DNA of 64,000 nucleotides from Prosopocoilus inquinatus (GCA_036172665.1 CM069880.1:4156501-4220500), one strand, 5' to 3'; shown: positions 1 to 15,050, counted from the stretch's first letter. Made by a program: numbers and translations. Notes: generated from the sequence alone by a model not told the origin.

Positions 1-447
1 ATCGATCCTTACTTATCTATCATGTTATTTGACTTTACGATGGACTCCAGTAACTCTGATGTGAGATACGAAGTTCTCGGACTCAGCAGGAGCTGGGAAT
101 AGTTTTGAACGAAACAACACGTATTAGCGTTGTTCCTGTGATGTATCTAATCGATCCTTACTTATCTATCATGTTATTTGACTTTACGATGGACTCCAGT
201 AACTTTGATGTGAAATACGAATTTCTCGGATGCAGCAGGAGCTGGAAATAGTTCTGAACGGAACAACACGTATTAGCGTTGTTCCTGTGAAGTATCTAAT
301 CGATCCTTACTTATCTACTATGTTATTTGACATTTCAACGGACTCCAGTAACTCTGATGTGAGATACGAAGTTCTCGGACTCAGCAGGAGCTGGAAATAG
401 TTTTGAACGAAATAACACGTATTAGCGTTGTTCCTGTGATGTATCTA
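1..447 (+). repeat. Three-monomer segment repeated 27 monomers downstream
   Basis: The first three monomers match 4024-4470 essentially base for base, at an offset of exactly 4023 bp (27 x 149). Diagnostic variants are GCTGGGAATAG in the first monomer, GGATGCAGC with GAACGGAAC in the second, and CATTTCAACGG in the third. The fourth monomers diverge. The GCTGGGAATAG variant also occurs near 53704, and in altered form (GATCTGGGAATAG) near 60259. Confidence 0.85.
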
Positions 448-3400
448 ATCGATCCTTACTTATCTATCATGTTATTTGACTTTACGATGGACTCCAGTAA
501 CTCTGATGTGAGATAAGAAGTTCTCAGACGCAGCAGAAGCTGGAAATAGTTCTGAACGAAACAGCACGTATTAGCGTTGTTCCTGTGATGTATCTAATCG
601 GTCCTTACTTATCCATCATGTTATTTGACTTTACGATGGACTCCAGTAACTTTGATGTGAAATACGAATTTTTCGGACGCAGCAGGAGCTGGAAATAGTT
701 CTGAACGAAACAACACGTATTAGCGTTGTTCCTGTGATGTATCTAATCGATCCTTACTTATCTACTATGTTATTTGACATTTCAACGGACTCCAGTAACT
801 CTGATGTGAGATACGAGGTTCTCGGACTCAGCAGGAGCTGGAAATAGTTTTGAACGAAATAGCACGTATTAGCGTTGTTCCTGTGATGTATCTAATCGAT
901 ATTTACTTATCTACTATGTTATTTGACTTTGCAACGGACTCCAGTAACTCTGATGTGAGATACGAAGTTCTCGGACGCAGCAGAAGCTGGAAATAGTTTT
1001 GAACGAAACAACACGTATTAGCGTTGTTCCTGTTATGTATATAATAGATCCTTACTTATCTACTAAGTTATTTGACGTTTCAACGGATTCCAGCAACTCT
1101 GATGTGAGATACGAAGTTCTCGGACTCAGCAATATCTGGAAATAGTTTTGAACGAAATAACACGTATTAGCGTTGTTCCTGTGATGTATCTAATCGATCC
1201 TTACTTATTTATCTTGTTATTTGACGTTACGATGCACTCCAGTAACTCTGATGTGAAATACGAATTTCTCGGACGCAGCAGGAGCTGGAAATAGTTCTGA
1301 ACGAAACAACACGTATTAGCGTTGTTCCTGTGAAGTATCTAATCGATCCTTACTTATCTACTATGTTATTTGACATTTCAACGGACTCCAGTAACTCTGA
1401 TGTGAGATACGAAGTTCTCGGACTCAGCAGGAGCTGGAAATAGTTTTGAACGAAATAACACGTATTAGCGTTGTTCCTGTGATGTATCTAATCGATAATT
1501 ACTGATCTATCATGTTATTTGACTTTACGATGGACTATAGTAACTCTGATGTGAGATACGAAGTTCTCAGACGCAGCAGAAGCTGGAAATAGTTCTGAAC
1601 GAAACAGCACGTATTAGCGTTGTTCCTGTGATATATCTAATCGATCCTTACTTATCTACTATGTTATTTGACGTTTCAACGGACTCCAGTAACTCTGATG
1701 TGAGATACGAAGTTCTCGGATGCAGCAGAAGCTGGAAATAGTTTTGAACGAAACAACACGTATTAGCGTTGTTCCTGTGATGCATCTAGTCAATCCTTAC
1801 TTATCCATCATGTTATTTGACGTTACGATGCACTCCAGTAACTCTGATATGAGATACGAAGTTCTCAGACTCAGCGGGAGCTGGAAATAGTTTTGAACGA
1901 AATAACACGTATTAGCGTTGTTCCTGTGATGTATCTAATCGATCCTTACTTATCTATCATGTTATTTGACTTTACGATGGACTATAGTAACTCTGATGTG
2001 AGATACGAAGTTCTCAGACGCAGCAGAAGCTGGAAATAGTTCTGAACGAAACAGCACGTATTAGCGTTGTTCCTGTGATATATCTAATCGATCCATACTT
2101 ATTTACTATGTTATTTGACATTTCAACGGACTCCAGTATCTCTGATGTGAGATACAAAGTTCTCGGACTCAGCAGGAGCTGGAAATAGTTTTGAACGAAG
2201 TAACACGTATTAGCGTTGTTCCTGTGATGTATCTAATCGATCCTTACTGATCTATCATGTTATTTGACTTTACGATGGACTCCAGTAACTCTGATGTGAG
2301 ATACGAAGTTCTCAGACGCAGCAGAAGCTGGAAATAGTTCTGAACGAAACAGCACGTATTAGCGTTGTTCCTGTGATGTATCTAATCGATCCTTACTTAT
2401 CTACTATGTTATTTGACGTTTCAACGGACTCCAGTAACTCTGATGTGAGATACGAAGTTCTCGGACGCAGCAGAAGCTGGAAACAGTTTTGAACGAAACA
2501 ACACGTATTAGAGTTGTTCCTGTGATGTATCTAATCGATCCTTACTTATCTACTATGTTATTTGACGTTTCAACGGACTCCAGTAACTCTGAAGTGAGAT
2601 ACGAAGTTCTCGGACTCAACAATAGCTGGAAATAGTTTTGAACGAAATAACACGTATTAGCGTTGTTCCTGTGATGTATCTAGTCAATCCCTACTTATCC
2701 ATCATGTTATTTGACGTTACGATGCACTCCAGTAACTCTGATATGAGATACGAAGTTCTCAGACTCAGCAGGAGCTGGAAATAGTTTTGAACGAAATAAC
2801 ACATATTAGCGTTGTTCCTGTGATGTATCTAATCGATCCTTACTTATCTATCATGTTATTTGACTTTACGATGGACTATAGTAACTCTGATATGAGATAC
2901 GAAGTTCTCAGACGCAGCAGAAGCTGGAAATAGTTCTGAACGAAACAGCACGTATTAGCGTTGTTCCTGTGATGTATCTAATCGATCCTTACTTATCTAC
3001 TATGTTATTTGACGTTTCAACGGACTCCAGTAACTCTGATGTGAGATACGAAGTTCTCGGACGCAGCAGAAGCTGGAAATAGTTTTGAACGAAACAACAC
3101 GTATTAGCGTTGTTCCTGTGATGTATCTAATCGATCCTTACTTATCTATCATGTTATTTGACTTTACGATGGACTCCAGTAACTCTGATGTGAGATACGA
3201 AGTTCTCGGACTCAGCAGGAGCTGGAAATAGTTTTGAACGAAATAACACGTATTAGCGTTGTTCCTGTGATGTATCTAATCGATCCTTACTTATCTATCA
3301 CGTTGTTTGACGTTACGATGGACACCAGTAACTCTGATGTGAGATACGAAGTTCTCGGACGCAGCAGGAGCTGGAAATAGTTCTGAACGAAACAACACGT

Positions 3401-5495
3401 ATTAGCGTTATTCCTGTGATGTATCTAATCGATCCTTACTTATCTATCATGTTATTTGACTTTACGATGGACTCCAGTAACTTTAATGTGAAATACGAAT
3501 TTCTCGGACGCAGCAGGAGCTGGAAATAGTTCTGAACGAAACAACACGTATTAGCGTTGTTCCTGTGAAGCATCTAATCGATCCTTACTTATCTACTATG
3601 TTATTTGACATTTCAACGGACTCCAGTAACTCTGATGTGAGATACGAAGTTCTCGGACTCAGCAGGAGCTGGAAATAGTTTTGAACGAAATAACACGTAT
3701 TAGCGTTGTTCCTGTGATGTATCTAATCGATGCTTACTTATCTTTCATGTTATTTGAAGTTACGATGGACTCCAGTAATTCTGACGTGAGATATGAAGTT
3801 CTCGGACGCAGCAGGAGCTGGAAATAGTTCTGAACGATACAACACGTATTAGCGTTGTTCCTGTGATGTATCTAATCGATCCTTACTTATCTACTATATT
3901 ATTTGACGTTTCAACGGACTCCAGTAACTCTGATATGAGATACGAGATTCTCGTACTCAGCAGGAGCTGGAAATAGTTTTGAACGAAACAACACGTATTA
4001 GCGTCGTTCCTGTGATGTATCTAATCGATCCTTACTTATCTATCATGTTATTTGACTTTACGATGGACTCCAGTAACTCTGATGTGAGATACGAAGTTCT
4101 CGGACTCAGCAGGAGCTGGGAATAGTTTTGAACGAAACAACACGTATTAGCGTTGTTCCTGTGATGTATCTAATCGATCCTTACTTATCTATCATGTTAT
4201 TTGACTTTACGATGGACTCCAGTAACTTTGATGTGAAATACGAATTTCTCGGATGCAGCAGGAGCTGGAAATAGTTCTGAACGGAACAACACGTATTAGC
4301 GTTGTTCCTGTGAAGTATCTAATCGATCCTTACTTATCTACTATGTTATTTGACATTTCAACGGACTCCAGTAACTCTGATGTGAGATACGAAGTTCTCG
4401 GACTCAGCAGGAGCTGGAAATAGTTTTGAACGAAATAACACGTATTAGCGTTGTTCCTGTGATGTATCTAATCGATCCTTACTTATCTATCATGTTATTT
4501 GACTTTACGATGGACTATAGTAACTCTGATGTGAGATACGAAGTTCTCAGACGCAGCAGAAGCTGGAAATAGTTCTGAACGAAACAGCAAGTATTAGCGT
4601 TGTTCCTGTGATGTATCTAATCGATCCTTACTTATCTACTATGTTATTTGACGTTTCAACGGACTCCAGTAACTCTGATGTGAGATACGAAGTTTTCGGA
4701 CTCAGCAATAGCTGGAAATAATTTTGAACGAAATAACAAGTATTAGCATTGTTCCTGTGATGTATCTAATCGATCCTTGCTTATCTATCATGTTATTTGA
4801 CTTTACGATGGACTCCAGTAACTCTGATGTGAGATACGAAGTTCTCGGACTCAGCAGGAGCTGGAAATAGTTTTGAACGAAACAACACGTATTAGCGTTG
4901 TTCCTGTGATGTATCTAATCGATCCTTACTTATCTATCATGTTATTTGACTTTACGATGGACTCCAGTAACTTTGATGTGAAATACGAATTTCTCGGACG
5001 CAGCAGGAGCTGGAAATAGTTCTGAACGGAACAACACGCATTAGCGTCGTTCCTGTGATGTATCTAATCGATCCTTACTTATCTATCATGTTATTTGACT
5101 TTACGATATACTCCAGTAACTCTGATGTGAGATACGAAGTTCTCTTACTCAGCAATAGCTGGAAATAGTTTTGAACGAAATAACACGTATTAGCGTTGTT
5201 CCTGTGATGTATCTAATCGATCCCTACCTATCTATCACGTTGTTTGACTTTACGATGGACACCAGTAACTCTGATGTGAGATACGAAGTTCTCGGACGCA
5301 GCAGAAGCTGGAAATAGTTTTGAACGAAATAACACGTATTAGCGTTGATCCTGTGATGTATCTAGTCAATCCTTACTTATCTATCATGTTATTTGACGTT
5401 ACGATGCACTCCAGTAACTCTGATGTGAGATACGAAGTTCTCGGACGCAGCAGAAGCTGGAAATAGTTTTGAACGAAATAACACGTATTAGCGTT

Positions 5496-8400
5496 GATCC
5501 TGTGATGTATCTAGTCAATCCTTACTTATCTATCATGTTATTTGACGTTACGATGCACTCCAGTAACTCTGATATGAGATACGAAGTTCTCGGACGCAGC
5601 AGAAGCTGGAAATAGTTTTGAACGAAATAACACATATTAGCGTTGTTCCTGTGATGTATCTAATCGATCCTTACTTATCTATCATGTTATTTGACTCTAC
5701 GATGGACTATAGTAACTCTGATGTGAGATACGAAGTTCTCAGACGCAGCAGAAGCTGGAAATAGTTTCGAACGAAACAACAATTATTAGCGTTGTTCCTG
5801 TGATGTATCTAATCGATCCTTACTTATCTACTATGTTATTTGAAGTTTCAACGGACTCCAGTAACTCTAATGTGAGATACGAAGTTCTCGGACTCAGCAT
5901 TAGCTGGAAATAGTTTTAAACGAAATAACACGTATTAGCGTTGTTCCTGTGATGTATCTAATCGATCCTTACTTATCTATCTTGTTATTTGACGTTACGA
6001 TGGACTCCAGTAACTCTGATGTGAGATACGAAGTTTTCGGACGCAGCAGAAGCTGGAAATAGTTTTGAACGAAACAACACGTATTGGCGTTGTTCCTGTG
6101 ATGTATCTAATCGATCCTTACTTATCTACTATGTTATTTGACTTTACGATGGACTCCAGTAACTTTGATGTGAGATACGAAGTTCTCGGACTCAGCAGGA
6201 GCTGGAAATAGTTTTGAACGAAATAACACGTATTAGCGTTGTTCCTGTGATGTATCTAATCGATCCTTACTTATCTATCATGTTGTTTGACGTTACGATG
6301 GACTCCAGTAACTCTGATGTGAGATACGAAGTTCTCGGACTCAGCATTAGCTGGAAATAGTTCTGAACGAAACAACACGTATTAGCGTTGTTCCTGTGAT
6401 GTATCTAATCGATCCTTACTCATCTATCATGTTATTTGACTTTACGATGGACTCCAGTAACTCTGATGTGAGATTCGAAGTTCTCGGACTCAGCAGGAGC
6501 TGGAAATAGTTTTGAACGAGATAACACGTATTAGCGTTGTTCCTGTGATGTATCTAATCGATCCTTACTTATCTATCTTGTTATTTGACGTTACGATGCA
6601 CTCCAGTAACTCTGAAGTGAGATACGAAGTTCTCGGACGCAGCAGAAGCTGGAAATAGTTTTGAACGAAACAACACGTATTAGCGTCGTTCCTGTGATGT
6701 ACCTAATCGATCCTTACTTATCTATCATGTTATTTGACTTTACGATGGACTCCAGTAACTCTGATGTGAGATACGAAGTTCTCGGACTCAGCAGGAGCTG
6801 GAAATAGTTTTGAACGAAATAGCACGTATTAGCGTTGTTCCTGTGATGTATCTAATCGATCCTTACTTTTCTACTATGTTATTTGACGTTTCAACGTATT
6901 CCAGTAACTCTGATGTAAGATACGAAGTTCTCGGACGCAGCAGAAGCTGGAAATAGTTTTGAACGAAACAACACGTATTAGCGTTGTTCCTGTTATGTAT
7001 CTAATCGATCCTTACTTATCTACTATGTTATTTGACGTTTCAACGGACCCCAGTAACTCTGATGTGAGATACGAAGTTCTCGGACTCAGCAATAGCTGGA
7101 AATAGTTTTGAATGAAATAACACGTATTAGCGTTGTTCCTGTGATGTATCTAATCGATCCTTACTTATCTATCATGTTATTTGAAGTTACGATGGACTCC
7201 AGTATCTCTGATGTGAGATACGAAGCTCTCGGACGCAGCAGGAGCTGGAAATAGTTCTGAACGAAACAACACGTATTAGCGTTGTTCCTGTGATGTATCT
7301 AATCGATCCTTACTTATCTATCATGTTATTTGACTTTACGATGGACTCCAGTAACTCTGATGTGAGATACGAAGTTCTCGGACTCAGCAGGAGCTGGAAA
7401 TAGTTTTGAACGATATAACACGTATTAGCGTTGTTCCTGTGATGTATCTAATCGATCCTTACTTATCTATCTTGTTATTTGACGTTACGATACACTCCAG
7501 TAACTCTGATGTGAGATACGAAGTTCTCGGACGCAGCAGAAGCTGGAAATTGTTTTGAACAACAACACGTATTAGCGTCGTTCCTGTGATGTATCAAATC
7601 GATCCTTACTTATCTATAATGTTATTTGACTTTACGATGGACTCCAGTAACTCTGATGTGAGATACGAGGTTCTCGGACTCAGCAGGAGCTGGAAATAGT
7701 TTTGAACGAAATAATACGTACTAGCGTTGTTCCTGTGATGTATCTAGTCAATCCTTACTTATCTATCATGTTATTTGACGTTACGATGCACTCCAGTAAC
7801 TCTGATGTGAGATACGAAGTTCTCGGACGCAGCAGGAGCTGGAAATAGTTCTGAACGAAACAACACGTATTAGCGTTGTTCCTGTGAAGTATCTAATCGA
7901 TCCTTACTTATCTACTATGTTATTTGACATTTCAACGGACTCCAGAAACTCTGATGTGAGATACGAAGTTCTCGGACTCAGCAGGAGCTGGAAATAGTTT
8001 TGAACGAAACAACACGTATTAGCGTTGTTCCTGTGATGTATCTAATCGATCCTTACTTATCTATCATGTTATTTGACTTTACGATGGACTCCAGTAACTT
8101 TGATGTGAAATACGAATTTCTCGGACGCAGCAGGAGCTGGAAATAGTTCTGAACGAAACAACACGTATTATCGTCGTTCCTGTGATGTATCTAATCGATC
8201 CTAACTTATCTATCATGTTATTTGACTTTACGATGGACTCCAGTAACTCTGATGTGAGATACGAAGTTCTCAGACGCAGCAGTAGCTGGAAATAGTTCTG
8301 AACGAAACAGCACTTATTAGCGTTGTTCCTGTGATGTATCTAATCGATCCTTACTTATCTACTATGTTATTTGACGTTTCAACAGACTCCAGTAACTCTG

Positions 8401-11400
8401 ATGTGAGATACGAAGTTCTCGGACGCAGCAGAAGCTGGAAATAGTTTTGAACGAAATAACACGTATTAGCGTTGATCCTGTGATGTATCTAGTCAATCCT
8501 TACTTATCTATCATGTTATTTGACGTTACGATGCACTCCAGTAACTCTGATATGAGATACGAAGTTCTCGGACGCAGCAGAAGCTGGAAATAGTTTTGAA
8601 CGAAATAACACATATTAGCGTTGTTCCTGTGATGTATCTAATCGATCCTTACTTATCTATCATGTTATTTGACTCTACGATGGACTATAGTAACTCTGAT
8701 GTGAGATACGAAGTTCTCAGACGCAGCAGAAGCTGGAAATAGTTTCGAACGAAACAACAATTATTAGCGTTGTTCCTGTGATGTATCTAATCGATCCTTA
8801 CTTATCTACTATGTTATTTGAAGTTTCAACGGACTCCAGTAACTCTAATGTGAGATACGAAGTTCTCGGACTCAGCATTAGCTGGAAATAGTTTTGAACG
8901 AAATAACACGTATTAGCGTTGTTCCTGTGATGTATCTAATCGATCCTTACTTATCTATTTTGTTATTTGACGTTACGATGAACTCCAGTAACTCTGATGT
9001 GAGATACGAAGTTTTCGGACGCAGCAGAAGCTGGAAATAGTTTTGAACGAAACAACACGTATTGGCGTTGTTCCTGTGATGTATCTAATCGATCCTTACT
9101 TATCTACTATGTTATTTGACTTTACGATGGACTCCAGTAACTTTGATGTGAGATACGAAGTTCTCGGACTCAGCAGGAGCTGGAAATAGTTTTGAACGAA
9201 ATAACACGTATTAGCGTTTTTCCTGTGATGTATCTAATCGATCCTTACTTATCTATCATGTTGTTTGACGTTACGATGGACTCCAGTAACTCTGATGTGA
9301 GATACGAAGTTCTCGGACTCAGCATTAGCTGGAAATAGTTCTGAACGAAACAACACGTATTAGCGTTGTTCCTGTGATGTATCTAATCGATCCTTACTCA
9401 TCTATCATGTTATTTGACTTTACGATGGACTCCAGTAACTCTGATGTGAGATTCGAAGTTCTCGGACTCAGCAGGAGCTGGAAATAGTTTTGAACGAGAT
9501 AACACGTATTAGCGTTGTTCCTGTGATGTATCTAATCGATCCTTACTTATCTATCTTGTTATTTGACGTTACGATGCACTCCAGTAACTCTGATGTGAGA
9601 TACGAAGTTCTCGGACGCAGCAGAAGCTGGAAATAGTTTTGAACGAAACAACACGTATTAGCGTCGTTCCTGTGATGTACCTAATCGATCCTTACTTATC
9701 TATCATGTTATTTGACTTTACGATGGACTCCAGTAACTCTGATGTGAGATACGAAGTTCTCGGACTCAGCAGGAGCTGGAAATAGTTTTGAACGAAATAG
9801 CACGTATTAGCGTTGTTCCTGTGATGTATCTAATCGATCCTTACTTTTCTACTATGTTATTTGACGTTTCAACGGACCCCAGTAACTCTGATGTGAGATA
9901 CGAAGTTCTCGGACTCAGCAATAGCTGGAAATAGTTTTGAATGAAATAACACGTATTAGCGTTGTTCCTGTGATGTATCTAATCGATCCTTACTTATCTA
10001 TCATGTTATTTGAAGTTACGATGGACTCCAGTATCTCTGATGTGAGATACGAAGCTCTCGGACGCAGCAGGAGCTGGAAATAGTTCTGAACGAAACAACA
10101 CGTATTAGCGTTGTTCCTGTGATGTATCTAATCGATCCTTACTTATCTATCATGTTATTTGACTTTACGATGGACTCCAGTAACTCTGATGTGAGATACG
10201 AAGTTCTCGGACTCAGCAGGAGCTGGAAATAGTTTTGAACGATATAACACGTATTAGCGTTGTTCCTGTGATGTATCTAATCGATCCTTACTTATCTATC
10301 TTGTTATTTGACGTTACGATACACTCCAGTAACTCTGATGTGAGATACGAAGTTCTCGGACGCAGCAGAAGCTGGAAATTGTTTTGAACAACAACACGTA
10401 TTAGCGTCGTTCCTGTGATGTATCAAATCGATCCTTACTTATCTATAATGTTATTTGACTTTACGATGGACTCCAGTAACTCTGATGTGAGATACGAGGT
10501 TCTCGGACTCAGCAGGAGCTGGAAATAGTTTTGAACGAAATAATACGTACTAGCGTTGTTCCTGTGATGTATCTAGTCAATCCTTACTTATCTATCATGT
10601 TATTTGACGTTACGATGCACTCCAGTAACTCTGATGTGAGATACGAAGTTCTCGGACGCAGCAGGAGCTGGAAATAGTTCTGAACGAAACAACACGTATT
10701 AGCGTTGTTCCTGTGAAGTATCTAATCGATCCTTACTTATCTACTATGTTATTTGACATTTCAACGGACTCCAGAAACTCTGATGTGAGATACGAAGTTC
10801 TCGGACTCAGCAGGAGCTGGAAATAGTTTTGAACGAAACAACACGTATTAGCGTTGTTCCTGTGATGTATCTAATCGATCCTTACTTATCTATCATGTTA
10901 TTTGACTTTACGATGGACTCCAGTAACTTTGATGTGAAATACGAATTTCTCGGACGCAGCAGGAGCTGGAAATAGTTCTGAACGAAACAACACGTATTAT
11001 CGTCGTTCCTGTGATGTATCTAATCGATCCTTACTTATCTATCATGTTATTTGACTTTACGATGGACTCCAGTAACTCTGATGTGAGATACGAAGTTCTC
11101 AGACGCAGCAGTAGCTGGAAATAGTTCTGAACGAAACAGCACTTATTAGCGTTGTTCCTGTGATGTATCTAATCGATCCTTACTTATCTACTATGTTATT
11201 TGACGTTTCAACAGACTCCAGTAACTCTGATGTGAGATACGAAGTTCTCGGACGCAGCAGAAGCTGGAAATAGTTTTGAACGAAATAACACGTATTAGCG
11301 TTGATCCTGTGATGTATCTAGTCAATCCTTACTTATCTATCATGTTATTTGACGTTACGATGCACTCCAGTAACTCTGATATGAGATACGAAGTTCTCGG

Positions 11401-13185
11401 ACGCAGCAGAAGCTGGAAATAGTTTTGAACGAAATAACACATATTAGCGTTGTTCCTGTGATGTATCTAATCGATCCTTACTTATCTATCATGTTATTTG
11501 ACTCTACGATGGACTATAGTAACTCTGATGTGAGATACGAAGTTCTCAGACGCAGCAGAAGCTGGAAATAGTTTCGAACGAAACAACAATTATTAGCGTT
11601 GTTCCTGTGATGTATCTAATCGATCCTTACTTATCTATCTTGTTATTTGACGTTACGATGAACTCCAGTAACTCTGATGTGAGATACGAAGTTCTCGGAC
11701 TCAGCATTAGCTGGAAATAGTTTTGAACGAAATAACACGTATAAGCGTTGTTCCTGTGATGTATCAAATCGATGCTTACTTATCTACTATGTTATTTGAC
11801 TTTACGATGGACTCCAGTAACTCTGATGTGAGATACGAAGTTCTCGGACTCAGCAGGAGCTGGAAATAGTTTTGAACGTAATAACACGTATTAGCGTTGT
11901 TCCTGTGATGTATCTAATCGATCCTTACTTATCTATCATGTTGTTTGACGTTACGATGGACTCCAGTAACTCTGATGTGAGATACGAAGTTCTCGGACTC
12001 AGCATTAGCTGGAAATAGTTCTGAACGAAACAACACGTATTAGCGTTGTTCCTGTGATGTATCTAATCGATCCTTACTCATCTGTCATGTTATTTGACTT
12101 TACGATGGACTCCAGTAACTCTGATGTGAGATTCGAAGTTCTCGGACTCAGCAGGAGCTGGAAATAGTTTTGAACGAGATAACACGTATTAGCGTTGTTC
12201 CTGTGATGTATCTAATCGATCCTTACTTATCTATCTTGTTATTTGACGTTACGATGCACTCCAGTAACTCTGATGTGAGATACGAAGTTCTCGGACGCAG
12301 CAGAAGCTGGAAATAGTTTTGAACGAAACAACACGTATTAGCGTCGTTCCTGTGATGTACCTAATCGATCCTTACTTATCTATCATGTTATTTGACTTTA
12401 CGATGGACTCCAGTAACTCTGATGTGAGATACGAAGTTCTCGGACTCAGCAGGAGCTGGAAATAGTTTTGAACGAAATAGCACGTATTAGCGTTGTTCCT
12501 GTGATGTATCTAATCGATCCTTACTTTTCTACTATGTTATTTGACGTTTCAACGTATTCCAGTAACTCTGATGTGAGATACGAAGTTCTCGGACGCAGCA
12601 GAAGCTGGAAATAGTTTTGAACGAAACAACACGTATTAGCGTTGTTCCTGTTATGTATCTAATCGACCCTTACTTATCTACTATGTTATTTGACGTTTCA
12701 ACGGACCCCAGTAACTCTGATGTGAGATACGAAGTTCTCGGACTCAGCAATAGCTGGAAATAGTTTTGAATGAAATAACACGTATTAGCGTTGTTCCTGT
12801 GATGTATCTAATCGATCCTCACTTATCTATCATGTTATTTGAAGTTACGATGGACTCCAGTATCTCTGATGTGAGATACGAAGTTCTCGGACGCAGCAGG
12901 AGCTGGAAATAGTTCTGAACGAAACAACACGTATTAGCGTTGTTCCTGTGATGTATCTAATCGATCCTTACTTATCTATCATGTTATTTGACTTTACGAT
13001 GGACTCCAGTAACTCTGATGTGAGATACGAAGTTCTCGGACTCAGCAGGAGCTGGAAATAGTTTTGAACGATATAACACGTATTAGCGTTGTTCCTGTGA
13101 TGTATCTAGTCGATCCTTACTTATCTATCTTGTTATTTGACGTTACGATACACTCCAGTAACTCTGATGTGAGATACGAAGTTCT
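5496..13185 (+). repeat. Higher-order repeat of about 20 monomers, 2.6 copies
   Basis: The rare marker TTGATCCTG followed by TAGTCAATCC recurs with its GATCC at 5496, 8474 and 11303. GACTCTACGATGG recurs at 5693, 8671 and 11500. Both give steps of 2978 and 2829 bp, that is 20 and 19 monomers, each minus 2 bp. The 2-bp loss is visible as GAACAACAACACG near 7555 and 10385. Copy 2 lacks the monomer carrying CAACGTATTCC, which copies 1 and 3 have. Copy 3 lacks the following GAAGTTTCAACGG monomer and degrades after about 13185. Boundaries are approximate. Confidence 0.85.
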
Positions 13186-13823
13186 CAGACGCAGCAGAAG
13201 CTGGAAATAATTCTGAACAAAACAGCACGTATTAGCGTTGTTCCTGTGATGTATCTAATCGATCCTTACTTATCTACTATGTTATTTGACATTTCAACGG
13301 ACTCCAGTAACTCTGATGTGAGATACGAAATTCTCGGACTCAGCAATAGCTGGAAATAGTTTTGAATGAAATAACACGTATTATCGTTGTTCCTGTGCTG
13401 TATCTAATCGATTCTTACTTATCTATCATGTTGTTTGACGTTACGATGGACACCTGTAACTCTGATGTGAGATACGAAGTTCTCGGACGCAGCAGGAGCT
13501 GGAAATAGTTCTGAACGAAACTACACGTATTAACGTTATTCCTGTGATGTATCTAATCGATCCTTACTTATATACTATGTTATTTGACGTTTCAACGGAC
13601 TCCAGTAACTCTGATGTGAGATACGAGGTTCTCGGACTCAGCAGGAGCTGGAAATAGTTTTGAACGAAATAACACGTATTAGCGTTGTTCCTGTGATGTA
13701 TCTAATCGATCCTTACTTATCTATCATGTTATTTGACGTTACGATGGACACCTGTAACTCTGATGTGAGATACGAAGTTCTCGGACGCAGCAGGACCTGG
13801 AAATAGTTCTGAACGAAACAACA

Positions 13824-13853
13824 CTTATTAGCGTTATTCGTATTAGCGTTGTT
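13824..13853 (+). repeat. Monomer with internal 15-bp tandem duplication (1 of 3)
   Basis: The segment CGTATTAGCGTTRTT is present twice in a row (CTTATTAGCGTTATT, then CGTATTAGCGTTGTT), which lengthens this monomer by 15 bp. The monomer also carries the linked variant CAGGACCTGG in place of CAGGAGCTGG. The same pair of variants marks two other monomers, at about 17.4 and 19.1 kb. Confidence 0.9.
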
Positions 13854-14585
13854 CCTATGATGTATCTAATCGATCCTTACTTATCTATCATGTTATTTGA
13901 CGTTTCAACGGACTCCAGTAACTCCGATGTGAGATACGAGGTTCTCGGACTCAGCAGGAGCTGGAAATAGTTTTGAACGAAATAACACGTATTAGCGTTG
14001 TTCCTGTGATGTATCTAATCAATCCTTACTTATCTATCATGTTATTTGACGTTACGATGCACTCCAGTATCTCTGATGTGAGATACGAAGTTCTCGGACG
14101 CAGCAAAAGCTGGAAATAGTTTTGAACGAAACAGCACGTATTAGCGTTGTTCCTGTGAGGTATCTAATAGATCCTTACTTATCTACTATGTTATTTGACG
14201 TTTCAACAGACTCCAGTAACTCTGATGTGATATACGAAGTTCTCGGACGCAGCAGAAGCTGGAAATAGTTTTGAACGAAACAACACGTATTAGCGTTGTT
14301 CCTGTGATGTATCTAATCGATCCTTACTTATCTACTATGTTATTTGACGTTTCAACGGACTCCAGTAACTCTAATGTGAGATACGAATTTCTCGGACTCA
14401 GCATTAGCTGGAAATAGTTTTGAACGAAATAACACGTATTAGCGTTGTTCCTGTGATGTATCTAATCGATCCTTACTTATCTATCTTGTTATTTAACGTT
14501 ACGATGGACTCCAGTAACTCTGATGTGAGATACGAAGTTCTCAGACGCAGCAGAAGCTGGAAATAGTTCTGAACGAAACAGCACG

Positions 14586-15050
14586 TATTAGCGTTGTTCC
14601 TGTGATGTATCTAATCGATCCTTACTTATCTACTATGTTATTTGACGTTTCAACAGACTCCAGTAACTCTGATGTGATATACGAAGTTCTCGGACGCACC
14701 AGAAGCTGGAAATAGTTTTGAACGAAACAACACGTATTAGCGTTGTTCCTGTGATGTATCTAATCGATCCTTACTTATCTACTATGTTATTTGACTTTAC
14801 GATGGACTCCAGTAACTTTGATGTGAAATACGAAGTTCTCAGACGCAGCAGAAGCTGGAAATAGTTCTGAACGAAACAGCACGTATTAGCGTTGTTCCTG
14901 TGATGTATCTAATCGATCCTTACTTATCTACTATGTTATTTGACGTTTCAACAGACTCCAGTAACTCTGATGTGATATACGAAGTTCTCGGACGCACCAG
15001 AAGCTGGAAATAGTTTTGAACGAAACAACACGTATTAGCGTTGTTCCTGT
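14586..15050 (+). repeat. Two-monomer local duplication
   Basis: The rare variant CGGACGCACCAGAAG, linked to CAACAGACTCC and GTGATATACG, occurs with GCACC at 14696 and again at 14994. The offset is 298 bp, exactly two monomers. The extent given is approximate. Confidence 0.75.

Noticed and set aside
1..149. CENP-B box in the monomer or the 120-bp unit
   Set aside because: No position fits TTCG-4-A-2-CGGG on either strand in the consensus sequences I checked.
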